64,000 bases of DNA from Anaerolineales bacterium (GTDB lineage Bacteria > Chloroflexota > Anaerolineae > Anaerolineales > DRMV01): assembly GCA_027023425.1 (NCBI GenBank), contig JALVVL010000004.1:1-64000 (forward strand). Reading direction: 5' to 3'. Below, piece after piece: positions 15,822-23,783 of this stretch (positions are counted from its first letter, which is position 1; every line of letters begins with the position of its first letter). The translations under genes and the position numbers were made by a program. Below the pieces are notes generated by a model. It worked only from the letters and a program-made list of their open reading frames with translations. It was not told the origin of the DNA and did not search any database.

Positions 15822-17989
15822 AGGAGCGGGGCAATGTAAGCGGCATTTGGCCGCGCCCGTTCGCTGTGGCAGTGATAGCGGGAGTGTTGGCGGTGCTGCT
15901 CCTTCCCCATGCCGGTATGTTGCCGGGCGGGGTGTATTCGGACATCGGTGTCGCGCATTTGCCGCAGATTTTTTACCTGCGGCGGGCGCTGTTGCGCTGG
16001 CACACCGTTCCGCTTTGGTCGCCGACTTATTACAGCGGCTATCCTTTCTACGCAGATCCACTTGCCGGGATTTGGTATCCGCCGGGGTGGTTGACGGTGC
16101 TTTTGCCTTTGCCGTGGGGGTTGTGGATTGCGCTCGGCCTGCATTTGTTTTGGAGCGCGCTTGGCATGTTTGCGCTTTTGCGGGTTTGGGTGCGCACGCG
16201 TTCTTCCGCTTTGTTCGGCGCTTTGGCGTGGGTGCTTTTGCCTAAGATTTGGGCTCATTGGGGGGCGGGGCATATTTCGCTTTTGTTTGCCGTTTCTTGG
16301 ACGCCGTGGCTTTTGCTCGCCGTGGAGCGCCGCGGTCGCTGGCTGAACCCCGCGGCGGTTTTGGCGCTCATTTTCCTTGCCGACCCACGCTGGGCGGCTT
16401 ACGCGGGCATCTTGTGGTTGCTTTGGGAGGTGAAAAGGGTACCAAGAGCGCCAAGAGCGCCAAGGACACAAAGGACGCCAAGAGCACCAAAGAAATCCCT
16501 AATCCCTCATTTCCTAATTCCTTACTCCCTAATTCCTTTTTTACTCGCTTCCCCTCTCGCCATCCCGCTTCTCCATTACTCTCACCTGAGCACCCGCGCT
16601 GCGATGAGGCCTCAAGATGTGCTCCGCTTTTCGCTTGCGCCTTGGAGGCTGGTGGGGCTGGTTTTGCCGCCAGTGAATTGGTTTCACGAATGGGTGATTT
16701 ACCTCGGCGCGGCTTTGATTTTGCTCGCGTTGCTGGGGTGGGCGTGGGGTGGAGGGCGCGTTTGGCTCTGGGTGGCGCTGGCTTCGGCGGCTTGGTCGCT
16801 GGGGGGGCATTTGCCCGGCATGGCGCTGGTCGCCCGTTTGCCGTTTGTGAATTTGCTCCGCGTGCCGCCGCGGGCAATGTTCCTTTGCGGCTTTGCATTC
16901 GTTGTGGCGGCCGCGGAGGGCTTGGATGTGTTTTTGCGCGCCGGCAAAAATTCCCTCGGGGCGCGTGCGCGGCTCCTTTTCTTCCTCCTCGCCGCCGGCG
17001 CGGCCTTTTTGGGCTTTGCTTTGCTTTTCGCCGCTGGAATGCGGCGCGGGGCGGTGCTCGTCTTGGCGATTTGGTTCGGGGCTTTTGCGTTGCTCGTGGC
17101 CGATTTCCCAAAAAGTTGGCGCGCCCCTTTGTGGATTTTTCTCCTGTTGGCCGACCTCCTCGTTATGGACGCGCGCCTTGTGCCGGTGAGCCCGTTTTCG
17201 GATGCTTTTGCCGTTCCCGCGGCGGTTGAAATGGCGGCTGAGGATGTCCGCTCACCGTTTCGGATTTACAGCCCGTCCTACAGCGTGCCGCAGCAGGCGG
17301 CGGCCGCTCGCGGCTGGGAACTTGCCAACGGCGTTGACCCGCTGGTGCTGGCGTCTTACGCCGATTTTATGGAGAAGGCGAGCGGTGTGCCCGATGAGGG
17401 GTATTCGGTCGTCATTCCGCCTTTGAAGGACGGCTACCGCATGGCAAACGCTGGCTATTCCCCCGATGCGGCGCTGTTGGGGCTGCTGAATGTTTGGCTT
17501 GTGGTCGCGCATTTCCCGATTAGGGCTGAGGGTTTGGAATTGGCGGCGCGCGATGCTGAAGTGTGGGTTTACCGCAACCGGCGCGCCAAGCCGCGCGTTT
17601 GGCTGGAAGGCGGGGATGGGGTTACCGACGGCGCGGCGCATTTGGATTGTTGGTGTCCAAACCGGCTGCGCGCCCACGCTGTTGGGGAAGGGTTGCTTGT
17701 GTTTTCGGAGGTGGCCTATCCGGGCTGGCAGGCTTTTGTAGATGGCAAGCGCGCTCCATTGCAAACGGCGCACGGCATTTTGCGCGCCGTCCCCCTTCCG
17801 CCGGGCGAACACACGGTTGAACTGCGCTTCCGCCCGTGGGATTTGGCGTTGGGGTTGTTGCTTGGGGTGTTTGGTTTGCTCGGGTGGTTGTTTGACGCCA
17901 AGGGTAACGCAAAGACGCAGAGGAAACAGAGGCGCAGAGGAACGCAGAGACGCCAATGTCGCCAAGGACACAGAGGACGCCAAGGATAA
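15818..17989 (+). CDS. YfhO-like polytopic membrane protein
   Basis: A 723-residue membrane protein resembling the YfhO family, which are GT-C fold proteins linked to glycosylation of lipoteichoic or other surface polymers. About twelve hydrophobic segments are present. The early loop GGVYSDIGVAHLPQIFYLRR carries acidic residues, followed by LWSPTYYSGYPFYADP. The soluble C-terminal part (about 470-690) ends with a VAYPGWQAFVDGKRAPLQTA stretch typical of YfhO tails. It starts with GTG in the stop of the previous gene. Two repeat-derived parts are visible: a W3/W5 insertion at about residues 207-240, and a basic C-terminal tail from about residue 693 (KTQRKQRRRGTQRRQCRQGH) encoded by W3 words. 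Confidence 0.82.
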   Translation: MKERGNVSGIWPRPFAVAVIAGVLAVLLLPHAGMLPGGVYSDIGVAHLPQIFYLRRALLRWHTVPLWSPTYYSGYPFYADPLAGIWYPPGWLTVLLPLPWGLWIALGLHLFWSALGMFALLRVWVRTRSSALFGALAWVLLPKIWAHWGAGHISLLFAVSWTPWLLLAVERRGRWLNPAAVLALIFLADPRWAAYAGILWLLWEVKRVPRAPRAPRTQRTPRAPKKSLIPHFLIPYSLIPFLLASPLAIPLLHYSHLSTRAAMRPQDVLRFSLAPWRLVGLVLPPVNWFHEWVIYLGAALILLALLGWAWGGGRVWLWVALASAAWSLGGHLPGMALVARLPFVNLLRVPPRAMFLCGFAFVVAAAEGLDVFLRAGKNSLGARARLLFFLLAAGAAFLGFALLFAAGMRRGAVLVLAIWFGAFALLVADFPKSWRAPLWIFLLLADLLVMDARLVPVSPFSDAFAVPAAVEMAAEDVRSPFRIYSPSYSVPQQAAAARGWELANGVDPLVLASYADFMEKASGVPDEGYSVVIPPLKDGYRMANAGYSPDAALLGLLNVWLVVAHFPIRAEGLELAARDAEVWVYRNRRAKPRVWLEGGDGVTDGAAHLDCWCPNRLRAHAVGEGLLVFSEVAYPGWQAFVDGKRAPLQTAHGILRAVPLPPGEHTVELRFRPWDLALGLLLGVFGLLGWLFDAKGNAKTQRKQRRRGTQRRQCRQGHRGRQG
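16436..16545 (+). repeat. W3 and W5 repeat run translated inside the YfhO-like CDS
   Basis: The run of AAGAGCGCCAAGGACACAAA words is followed by CCCTAATCCCTCATTTCC words, all in frame. It encodes a basic VPRAPRAPRTQRTPRAP stretch and then a hydrophobic LIPHFLIPYSLIPFLL stretch that merges with the next membrane segment. Confidence 0.85.
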
Positions 17990-18410
17990 AAACCACAGAT
18001 TACACAGATTAGCACAGAGGAGAAGATTAGCGATTTAGGATTTGCGGGTGTTCCTTGAAATCGGTGCAAATCTGTGTCAATCGGTGGATAAGAATGCCAA
18101 TGTCGCCAAGGGCACAAAGGGCGCCAAGGATAAAAACCACAGATTACACAGATTAGCACAGATTTGTTCTGCGGAATCTGTGGTTTTCAACCATTCAATC
18201 GGTGTAAATCTGTGTCAATCGGTGGATGAGAACCACAGATTAACGCGGATTACGACCCTACGACCTAACGACCTAACGACTCAACGACCTAACTCCCCAA
18301 TCCCTCAGTACCTCAATCCCTCTCTCTTTCTGTGCTCTCTGTAAATTTCTGTGTTTTCTGTGGTTTTCAATCGGCGTAAATCTGTGTCAATCGGTGGATG
18401 CTTCTTCCTG
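17893..18410. repeat. word-repeat mosaic, overlapping the YfhO-like C-terminus
   Basis: The mosaic begins inside the preceding coding sequence with W3 words (ACGCAAAGACGCAGAGG) and runs through W1 inverted repeats. It continues into a W4 run (CGACCTAACGACCTAACGAC) near 18258, a W5 run and W2/W1 words, up to the ribosome-binding site of the next gene. The noncoding part 17990-18422 contains no gene. Confidence 0.9.
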
Positions 18411-18422
18411 TAGGAGCAGGTG

Positions 18423-20033
18423 ATGCGGTCGTATTTACACTCCCGAAAATGGGCATTGGGCTACGGTGCTTTGCTGGCCGTGTTGCTCTTGCTCCCCTAC
18501 GCCGCGGCATGGCAGGCGCAGGGCGAGGCGTGGCGCTTTAGCGGCTTCCTGCTCGGCGTGGAAGACGGCAATTCTTACATTGCCAAAATGCTGACCGGCA
18601 CGGCGGGAGCGTGGCTTTTTCACCCGCCTTACACTACGCAAAACGTGCCGCCGTTGCCGCTTTTTGGATTTTACATCCTCGCCGGTAAGTTGGCCGCGCC
18701 ACCCGCTTTGCACCTGCAATTGGCGGTCGGTTACCATTTGCTCCGCGCCTTGGGCGTGGTGGCGCTCGCGTTGGCTACCTATGATTTCGCGGCGCTTTTC
18801 CTGCCTGCCGAGCGCTGGCGGCGCTGGGCAGTGGTGCTGGCGACCGCGGGCGCAGGCTTGGGCTGGCTGCTCGCGCCTTGGGCGCACTTGAGTTGGGCCG
18901 GCCCGCTGTGCTTCTATTCGCCCGAAACCTACGGCTTTTTGGGTGCGCTTTTGCTGGCGCATTGGACATGGGCGCGCTCTGCCCTTTTGTGGGTGCTGGT
19001 TCTCATTTTGGGGAACGGGCGGCATCCCGCCCGCAGGCGTTGGGGCGCGCTCGGCTTGATTTTTCTGCTGCCGTTGGTTCAGCCGCTGGAACTGGCGGTG
19101 CTAACGGCTGTGTTGGGCGTTTGGGGTGCAGTGCCGCTTGGCGTGATGGCAATCCGCCGCCGCCCAAAAGCCATGTGCGACTTTTGGCGCTTTTGGCGCA
19201 GGCGCGCGGCATTGCCGTTTGCCGCAGCCTCTGCGCTGGCTCTCTGCTACGCCTTGTTAGCCCGCTTTCACCCTTACCTTCGGCTTTGGTCGGCGCAAAG
19301 CCCGCTTCCCTCGCCGCCGTTGTGGCAGTATGGCTTGGCTTACGGCTGGTTGATTTTGCTTGCGCTTCCGGCGTGGCGCGGCTGGCAGAGCGCAGGATGG
19401 CGCAAAGCCTTGCCGTGGCTTTGGGCGGCACTTGCGCCTTTGCTGGTGTATTTGCCGTTGTTGTCGGCGCAGCGACGTTTGGTTGACGGGGTCTGGGCCG
19501 CGCTGGCGGTGCTCGCCGCGGCCGGAATCGCGGCCTTGCCGCGGCACTGGGCTTGGCGGCGTGATGCGCTCGCTTATGGCGTGCTGGCGCTTGCCCTTGC
19601 CCCGAATTTCTTCATTTGGGGGAACGCTTTTAGGATTGCCCTCAAACCTGCCCGTCCGGCGTTTTTGCCCGCGGCAGAAGTCGCCGCGTTTCGCAAACTT
19701 GCCGCTGAGGCAAGCGTGGGCGATGGCGTGCTTGCCGCCTTTCCAACGGCAAATGCCTTGCCCGCGTGGGCGCCAGTTCGGGTGATTGACGGCTTGGGCA
19801 CCGAAAGCCCTCACTTCCACGAGGCCATGCGCGAGGTGAAAAAGTTTTACAGCGCAAGCGCGAGCGATGGCTGGCGGCGCGCCTTTCTGGAGCGTAACCA
19901 CCTGCACTGGGTGTTTTGGGGAGATACCGAGCGCACCCTCGGCGATTGGGACCCCCACGAAGCCGATTTTCTGTGCTTGCGCTACGAGAAGGGCGGTTAC
20001 TCATTTTGGCAGGTGTGCGTTGATAAGCCGTAA
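18423..20033 (+). CDS. polytopic membrane protein, GT-C glycosyltransferase-like (paralogue)
   Basis: A 536-residue membrane protein homologous to the one at 14202, sharing the acidic-loop motif (VEDGNSYIAKMLTG versus YDGYTYLAKMREG), a PPYTTQNVPPLPLFGFYI counterpart, and a similar pattern of about ten hydrophobic segments. The soluble tail (about 410-536) includes LAAFPTANALPAWAPVRVID. An AGGAG lies six bases before the ATG at 18423; the GTG at 18420 is closer than ideal. Three related membrane glycosyltransferase-like genes in a row suggest a surface polysaccharide or glycolipid function, but there are no sugar-nucleotide genes nearby to name the product. It ends just before the rpsO promoter. 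Confidence 0.8.
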   Translation: MRSYLHSRKWALGYGALLAVLLLLPYAAAWQAQGEAWRFSGFLLGVEDGNSYIAKMLTGTAGAWLFHPPYTTQNVPPLPLFGFYILAGKLAAPPALHLQLAVGYHLLRALGVVALALATYDFAALFLPAERWRRWAVVLATAGAGLGWLLAPWAHLSWAGPLCFYSPETYGFLGALLLAHWTWARSALLWVLVLILGNGRHPARRRWGALGLIFLLPLVQPLELAVLTAVLGVWGAVPLGVMAIRRRPKAMCDFWRFWRRRAALPFAAASALALCYALLARFHPYLRLWSAQSPLPSPPLWQYGLAYGWLILLALPAWRGWQSAGWRKALPWLWAALAPLLVYLPLLSAQRRLVDGVWAALAVLAAAGIAALPRHWAWRRDALAYGVLALALAPNFFIWGNAFRIALKPARPAFLPAAEVAAFRKLAAEASVGDGVLAAFPTANALPAWAPVRVIDGLGTESPHFHEAMREVKKFYSASASDGWRRAFLERNHLHWVFWGDTERTLGDWDPHEADFLCLRYEKGGYSFWQVCVDKP

Positions 20034-20057
20034 CTTTTCTTTTGCCCTTTCCCGTTT

Positions 20058-20067
20058 ATGGTATAAT
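20058..20067 (+). promoter_or_regulatory. extended -10 promoter for rpsO
   Basis: TATGGTATAAT gives a consensus TATAAT at 20062-20067 preceded by the TGn extension. A convincing -35 is not visible (TTTGCC at 20041 has only a 15-bp spacer), which fits an extended -10 promoter. It lies just after the upstream stop codon and about 75 bp before rpsO. Confidence 0.65.
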
Positions 20068-20141
20068 CTGCCCGCTGACTTAGACCGAGCCTTGGCTTCG
20101 GCTGGGACTCTGGAGACTTGCACAAAAGGAGATGCATGGTC

Positions 20142-20417
20142 ATGTCGCTTGATAAAAGCACCAAAACGGAGATTATCCAACAGTTTCACCGTCATGAGCA
20201 GGATACGGGCTCTGCGGAGGTGCAGATTGCCATCCTCACCGCCCGCATCAAGCAACTCACCGAGCACCTAAAGGTGCACAAACACGATGAGTCTTCGCGC
20301 CGCGGCTTGCTGAAAATGGTAGGCCGTCGCCGTCGCTTGCTGAACTACCTCCGCCGAACCAATTACCCCCGCTACTTGGAAATCACCGAGCGGCTGGGCA
20401 TCCGGCGGAAGGCGTAG
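20142..20417 (+). CDS. rpsO: 30S ribosomal protein S15
   Basis: A 91-residue S15, of normal length. It binds the central domain of 16S rRNA. It has the typical [16 protein letters not shown] block, the [23 protein letters not shown]-binding region and a C-terminal [15 protein letters not shown]. The family N-terminus (MSLDKSTK) fits the ATG at 20142. An in-frame ATG at 20136 adds two residues and sits closer to the AGGAG at 20127, so the exact start is uncertain. It is followed by a terminator hairpin and then pnp, the common rpsO-pnp pair. Confidence 0.97.
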   Translation: MSLDKSTKTEIIQQFHRHEQDTGSAEVQIAILTARIKQLTEHLKVHKHDESSRRGLLKMVGRRRRLLNYLRRTNYPRYLEITERLGIRRKA

Positions 20418-20430
20418 CCACAGCCCCCGA

Positions 20431-20462
20431 GCGCGTAGGTTAGCCCTCCTACGCGCTTTTTT
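20431..20462 (+). terminator. rho-independent terminator after rpsO
   Basis: A nine-base stem GCGCGTAGG pairs with CCTACGCGC around an eight-base loop and is followed by six T residues. It lies 13 bp after the rpsO stop, so pnp probably depends on read-through or its own promoter. Confidence 0.9.
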
Positions 20463-20470
20463 CTAATTTG

Positions 20471-20627
20471 ACAGGACTTACGCAGTTGCCCGTAGAAGTG
20501 CTTGTTTTCAAGTCATGGCGAGCCGCCGTAGGCGGCGAAGCCATCCCCCAGGCGCTGGGGGAGGCCGCTTCGGCGGTCTACGACCACCTCGCGGTGACAC
20601 AAAGCAGGTGAACCGCGTAACTCCTGT
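20471..20627 (+). mobile_element. 157-bp MITE-like element, copy 1 (rpsO-pnp gap)
   Basis: The ends are imperfect inverted repeats: left ACAGGACTTACGCAGTT, right reading inward ACAGGAGTTACGCGGTT. The element is flanked on both sides by the direct repeat AATTTG. Internal palindromes (GGCGAGCCGCCGTAGGCGGC, CCCCCAGGCGCTGGGGG) would fold strongly in RNA. It encodes no protein. The same element occurs at 33079, 44036 and 47179, and a decayed one near 63030. Confidence 0.88.
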
Positions 20628-20709
20628 AATTTGAGCAGGGGAAACCGCGTTCAAAGCCTCACCTCACCCTATCAGCCGCAGGGAAAACCCTGCGAAAATC
20701 TGCCCTCCG

Positions 20710-20775
20710 GTTGGGAATTGGAGCATGGGCGTCAGCGGGCGTCGTGCTCGCGCCGCGCGCGCTCCAGTCCCTAAC
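20710..20775 (+). promoter_or_regulatory. pnp 5' leader hairpin
   Basis: GTTGGGAATTGGAGC at 20710 pairs, with a few wobbles or mismatches, with GCTCCAGTCCCTAAC at 20761, leaving a GC-rich inner loop. A large leader stem of this kind upstream of pnp recalls the RNase III-processed stem of enterobacterial pnp autoregulation. A regulatory role here is an inference. Confidence 0.45.
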
Positions 20776-20801
20776 CGCGAGGGCGTAGTTTGGAGGACTG
20801 T

Positions 20802-23024
20802 ATGAAACCCGAAAGCCATGTTTACGAAGTGGATGTTGCCGGTAAGAAAATAATTTTTGAAACCGGCAAACTGGCCGGTCAGGCAAACGGCGCCGTGACC
20901 GCCCGCATGGGCGACACAATGGTCTTTGCCGCGGCCACAATGAGCAAAGAGCCCCGCGAGGGCATTGATTTCTTCCCCTTGCGTGTGGACTACGAAGAGC
21001 GCATGTACGCTGGCGGCCGCATTCCGGGCTCGTTTTTCCGCCGTGAAGGCCGCCCTTCCGAGGAAGCAATCCTCACTGCCCGCTTGGTTGACCGCCCCCT
21101 GCGCCCGCTCTTTCCCGAAGGGATGCGCAACGACGTGCAGGTGGTGCTCTATTCCTTTTCCGCCGACGAACTTCACCCGATAGACATTTTAGCCATCAAC
21201 GCGGCGTCGGCGGCGTTGATGGTTTCCGACATCCCTTGGGATGGGCCGGTTGCCGCGGTGCGCATTGGCCGCATAAACGGCGAATTTGTGGTCAACCCCA
21301 CCTTCCCCGAAATTGAAGAATCGGAACTTGACCTGCGGATTGCGGGCTCGCGCGACGCCATCCTCATGGTGGAAGCGGGCGCAAAAGAAGTGCCTGAAGA
21401 GGTAATGGTTGAGGCGCTGGCGTTTGGGCATCAGGCGCTCCAGCCGATTATTGACATCCAAGAGAAAATGCGCGCTGAGGTCGGCAAGCCCAAAGCCGAA
21501 ATCACGCCGTTTGTGGTTGAAGATGAACTCAAAGCGCAGGTGGAAGATTTGGTGAAGGAAAGGTTGGAGCAATTGCTCGCCGCGCCGCACACCAAATCCG
21601 AACTTTATGACGGCATTGATGCCGTGCGCGATGAAACGATTGAGCAGTTGGGCGTGAGCGACGACGCCGAAGCCGCGCTGAAGGTGAAGATGGCGTTTGA
21701 AGATGTGCTCAAGAAAGTAGTGCGCAGCCGCATCCTCAACCAAGGTATCCGCCCCGATGGGCGTGGTTACACCGACATCCGCCCCGTATGGTGCGAAGTG
21801 GACATCAGCCCGCGCGCCCACGGCTCCGGCTTGTTCACCCGCGGCGAAACCCAAGTCCTCACGCTGGCGACGCTCGGCACGCCGCGCGAAGCGCAGGAAA
21901 TTGACGGCCTCACGCCGGTGGAAAGCAAGCGCTACATCCACCACTACAACTTCCCCCCGTTCTGCACAGGCGAAGTGCGCCCGATGCGCGGCGCTTCGCG
22001 GCGTGAAATCGGGCACGGAGCGCTTGCCGAGCGTGCCCTTTTGCCCGTCATCCCGCCCGAAGACCAATTCCCCTACACCTTGCGCCTTGTCTCCGAAGTG
22101 CTTTCTTCCAACGGCTCTTCCTCAATGGCGTCGGTCTGCGGCTCTACGCTGGCGCTGATGGATACCGGCGTGCCCATCAAAGCGCCCGTTGCCGGTGTGG
22201 CAATGGGCTTGATAAAGGAAGGCGATGAATACGCCATCCTGACCGACATTCAAGGCATGGAAGACCACCTCGGCGATATGGACTTCAAGGTCGCGGGCAC
22301 CGAAAAGGGCATCACCGCCTTGCAGATGGACATCAAAATTGCGGGTATCACCAAAGAAATCATGCACAAGGCGCTGAAGCAGGCGCGTGAAGCCCGCATG
22401 TTCATCCTCGGCAAAATGCTGGAAGTGATACCGGAGCCGCGCCCCGAACTGAAGCCGCACGCCCCGCGGATGATTGTGGTGCGCATTCCGGTTGATAAAA
22501 TCGGCGCGGTCATCGGCCCGGGCGGCAAAACCATCCGCGCCATTCAAGAAGAAACCGGCACCAAGATTGACATTATGGAAGACGGGCTGGTTTACATTGC
22601 CTCTTCCAACGGCGAAGCCGCCAGTGACGCGCGTGAACGCATTGAAGCCCTGACCGAAACCCCGCAAATCGGGCGCATTTACACCGGCAAAGTGGTGCGC
22701 GTAACCGACTTCGGTGCGTTTGTGGAAATTTTGCCCAACACCGACGGCATGGTGCACATTTCGCAGTTGGATACCGAGCCGGTGAGGCGCGTTGAGGATG
22801 TGGTAAAGGTGGGCGATGAGATTACCGTGATGGTGACGGACATTGACCCGCTTGGGCGCATACGGCTTTCGCGGCAGGCGGTGTTGGAAGGTTGGACGGC
22901 TGAGGAGGCGCAAGCGCACGACAAGGCAAACCGCGAGCGCCGCAACAGCCGCCGCAACAGCCGCGGCGGGCGTAGCGGCGAGCGCCGCGGCGGCAACCGC
23001 CGCGACAACAAACCGCGCCGATAA
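20802..23024 (+). CDS. pnp: polyribonucleotide nucleotidyltransferase (PNPase)
   Basis: A 740-residue PNPase, a phosphorolytic 3'-5' exoribonuclease of the RNA degradosome. Two RNase PH-like domains are seen: the first includes RVDYEERMYAGGRIPGSFF near residue 65, and the second GLFTRGETQVLTLATLG and SSNGSSSMASVCGSTLALMD. The KH domain (about 555-615) has the GPGG loop at about residue 571. The S1 domain (from about 624) reads GKVVRVTDFGAFVEILPNTD. The chain ends in an Arg/Gly/Asn-rich basic tail from about residue 710 (RRNSRRNSRGGRSGERRG), likely an RNA-binding or partner-binding extension. The ATG at 20802 has GGAGG five bases upstream; the TTG at 20790 overlaps that site. Confidence 0.97.
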   Translation: MKPESHVYEVDVAGKKIIFETGKLAGQANGAVTARMGDTMVFAAATMSKEPREGIDFFPLRVDYEERMYAGGRIPGSFFRREGRPSEEAILTARLVDRPLRPLFPEGMRNDVQVVLYSFSADELHPIDILAINAASAALMVSDIPWDGPVAAVRIGRINGEFVVNPTFPEIEESELDLRIAGSRDAILMVEAGAKEVPEEVMVEALAFGHQALQPIIDIQEKMRAEVGKPKAEITPFVVEDELKAQVEDLVKERLEQLLAAPHTKSELYDGIDAVRDETIEQLGVSDDAEAALKVKMAFEDVLKKVVRSRILNQGIRPDGRGYTDIRPVWCEVDISPRAHGSGLFTRGETQVLTLATLGTPREAQEIDGLTPVESKRYIHHYNFPPFCTGEVRPMRGASRREIGHGALAERALLPVIPPEDQFPYTLRLVSEVLSSNGSSSMASVCGSTLALMDTGVPIKAPVAGVAMGLIKEGDEYAILTDIQGMEDHLGDMDFKVAGTEKGITALQMDIKIAGITKEIMHKALKQAREARMFILGKMLEVIPEPRPELKPHAPRMIVVRIPVDKIGAVIGPGGKTIRAIQEETGTKIDIMEDGLVYIASSNGEAASDARERIEALTETPQIGRIYTGKVVRVTDFGAFVEILPNTDGMVHISQLDTEPVRRVEDVVKVGDEITVMVTDIDPLGRIRLSRQAVLEGWTAEEAQAHDKANRERRNSRRNSRGGRSGERRGGNRRDNKPRR

Positions 23025-23057
23025 AATCGCACCCTCCCCAAAGCATCCACAAATAAG

Positions 23058-23090
23058 TAGGGGCGACGCATGCGTCGCCCCTATCCTTTT
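23058..23090 (+). terminator. perfect 26-bp palindrome, probable pnp terminator
   Basis: TAGGGGCGACGCA is followed immediately by its exact complement TGCGTCGCCCCTA and then TCCTTTT. It lies about 34 bp after the pnp stop. It may terminate pnp transcription. A related hairpin core (GGGCGAGGC with a 3-base loop) is embedded in word repeats at 25555-25575 and 50387-50408, so it also belongs to a repeat family. Confidence 0.6.
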
Positions 23091-23314
23091 GGCATCCTTC
23101 GTAACTGAGCGTGTGTGTAGTTTGATAATGTCATATTTTCGTATAGACCATAACGGAATGGTTCTAAGTTCTTGGTTTATATAAAAACGCATGCTCAACC
23201 AACGGATCCGCTTTGTATTCACGTTACGCAGCGGTGATTGACAGGCAACAATTTCACCCTATTGCATAATCAACCTTGATAGTTGGTTTAGACCTTTTGC
23301 AACTTAGCGCCCAA

Positions 23315-23470
23315 ATTTTTGATCTCTCCCTACCCCCGCTCCGGCGAGGTTTCGCCTTCGCTCAGCCTGCCGGCGCCGCCCCCTTCCCTCCCTTAGTAAG
23401 GGAGGGAAGGGGGCTGGTGAGCCGAGCGTTAGCGAGGCTCAGCGGGGGATGGGTGAGATCTTGCCACAGG
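23315..23470. repeat. palindromic intergenic repeat element
   Basis: The gap between pnp and the PpiC gene (23025-23783) holds no gene. This part is a nested palindrome whose core CCCTTCCCTCCCTTA is followed by its complement TAAGGGAGGGAAGGG. The flanks CTACCCCCGCTCCGGCGAGG and CGAGGCTCAGCGGGGGATGG are partly complementary. Confidence 0.75.
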
Positions 23471-23554
23471 CGCGATAGATCGCACCTTTTGCAATAACCA
23501 AAATCTTGCTTGAAAATGCACTATGAAACTGTTGAACTTTCGGTTTCTTCGCCC

Positions 23555-23655
23555 TCACCACTCCCCCAGAGCCTTGCTCCGCGGCGGCTCAGCCCCCTCT
23601 CCTCTCCCATTGGGAGAGGAGAGGGGGCGCGCAGCGGGGGTAAGGTGAGGGCGCT
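23555..23655. repeat. second palindromic intergenic repeat element
   Basis: The core CCCCTCTCCTCTCCCATT is followed by its complement AATGGGAGAGGAGAGGGG, offset by overlapping central bases, with flanks CTCACCACTCCCCCAGAG and GCAGCGGGGGTAAGGTGAG that are largely complementary. It is similar in design to the element at 23315 but differs in core sequence. Confidence 0.75.
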
Positions 23656-23767
23656 TAGTATGCTGGTGCTCAATTGCGCAACATGAGTCATTAGAACAAA
23701 TGTCTAATGTGACATTGTCAAGGTAGCCGCCTTTTCTACTTTTCCCCAATACCCCAATCCCTCAATT

Positions 23768-23776
23768 TGTTATAAT
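23768..23776 (+). promoter_or_regulatory. extended -10 promoter directly before PpiC start
   Basis: TGTTATAAT contains a consensus TATAAT at 23771-23776 with the TGn extension. Only seven bases separate it from the ATG at 23784, so the transcript would start at or next to the ATG and be leaderless. No ribosome-binding site precedes the ATG. Confidence 0.6.
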
Positions 23777-23783
23777 CCCCACC

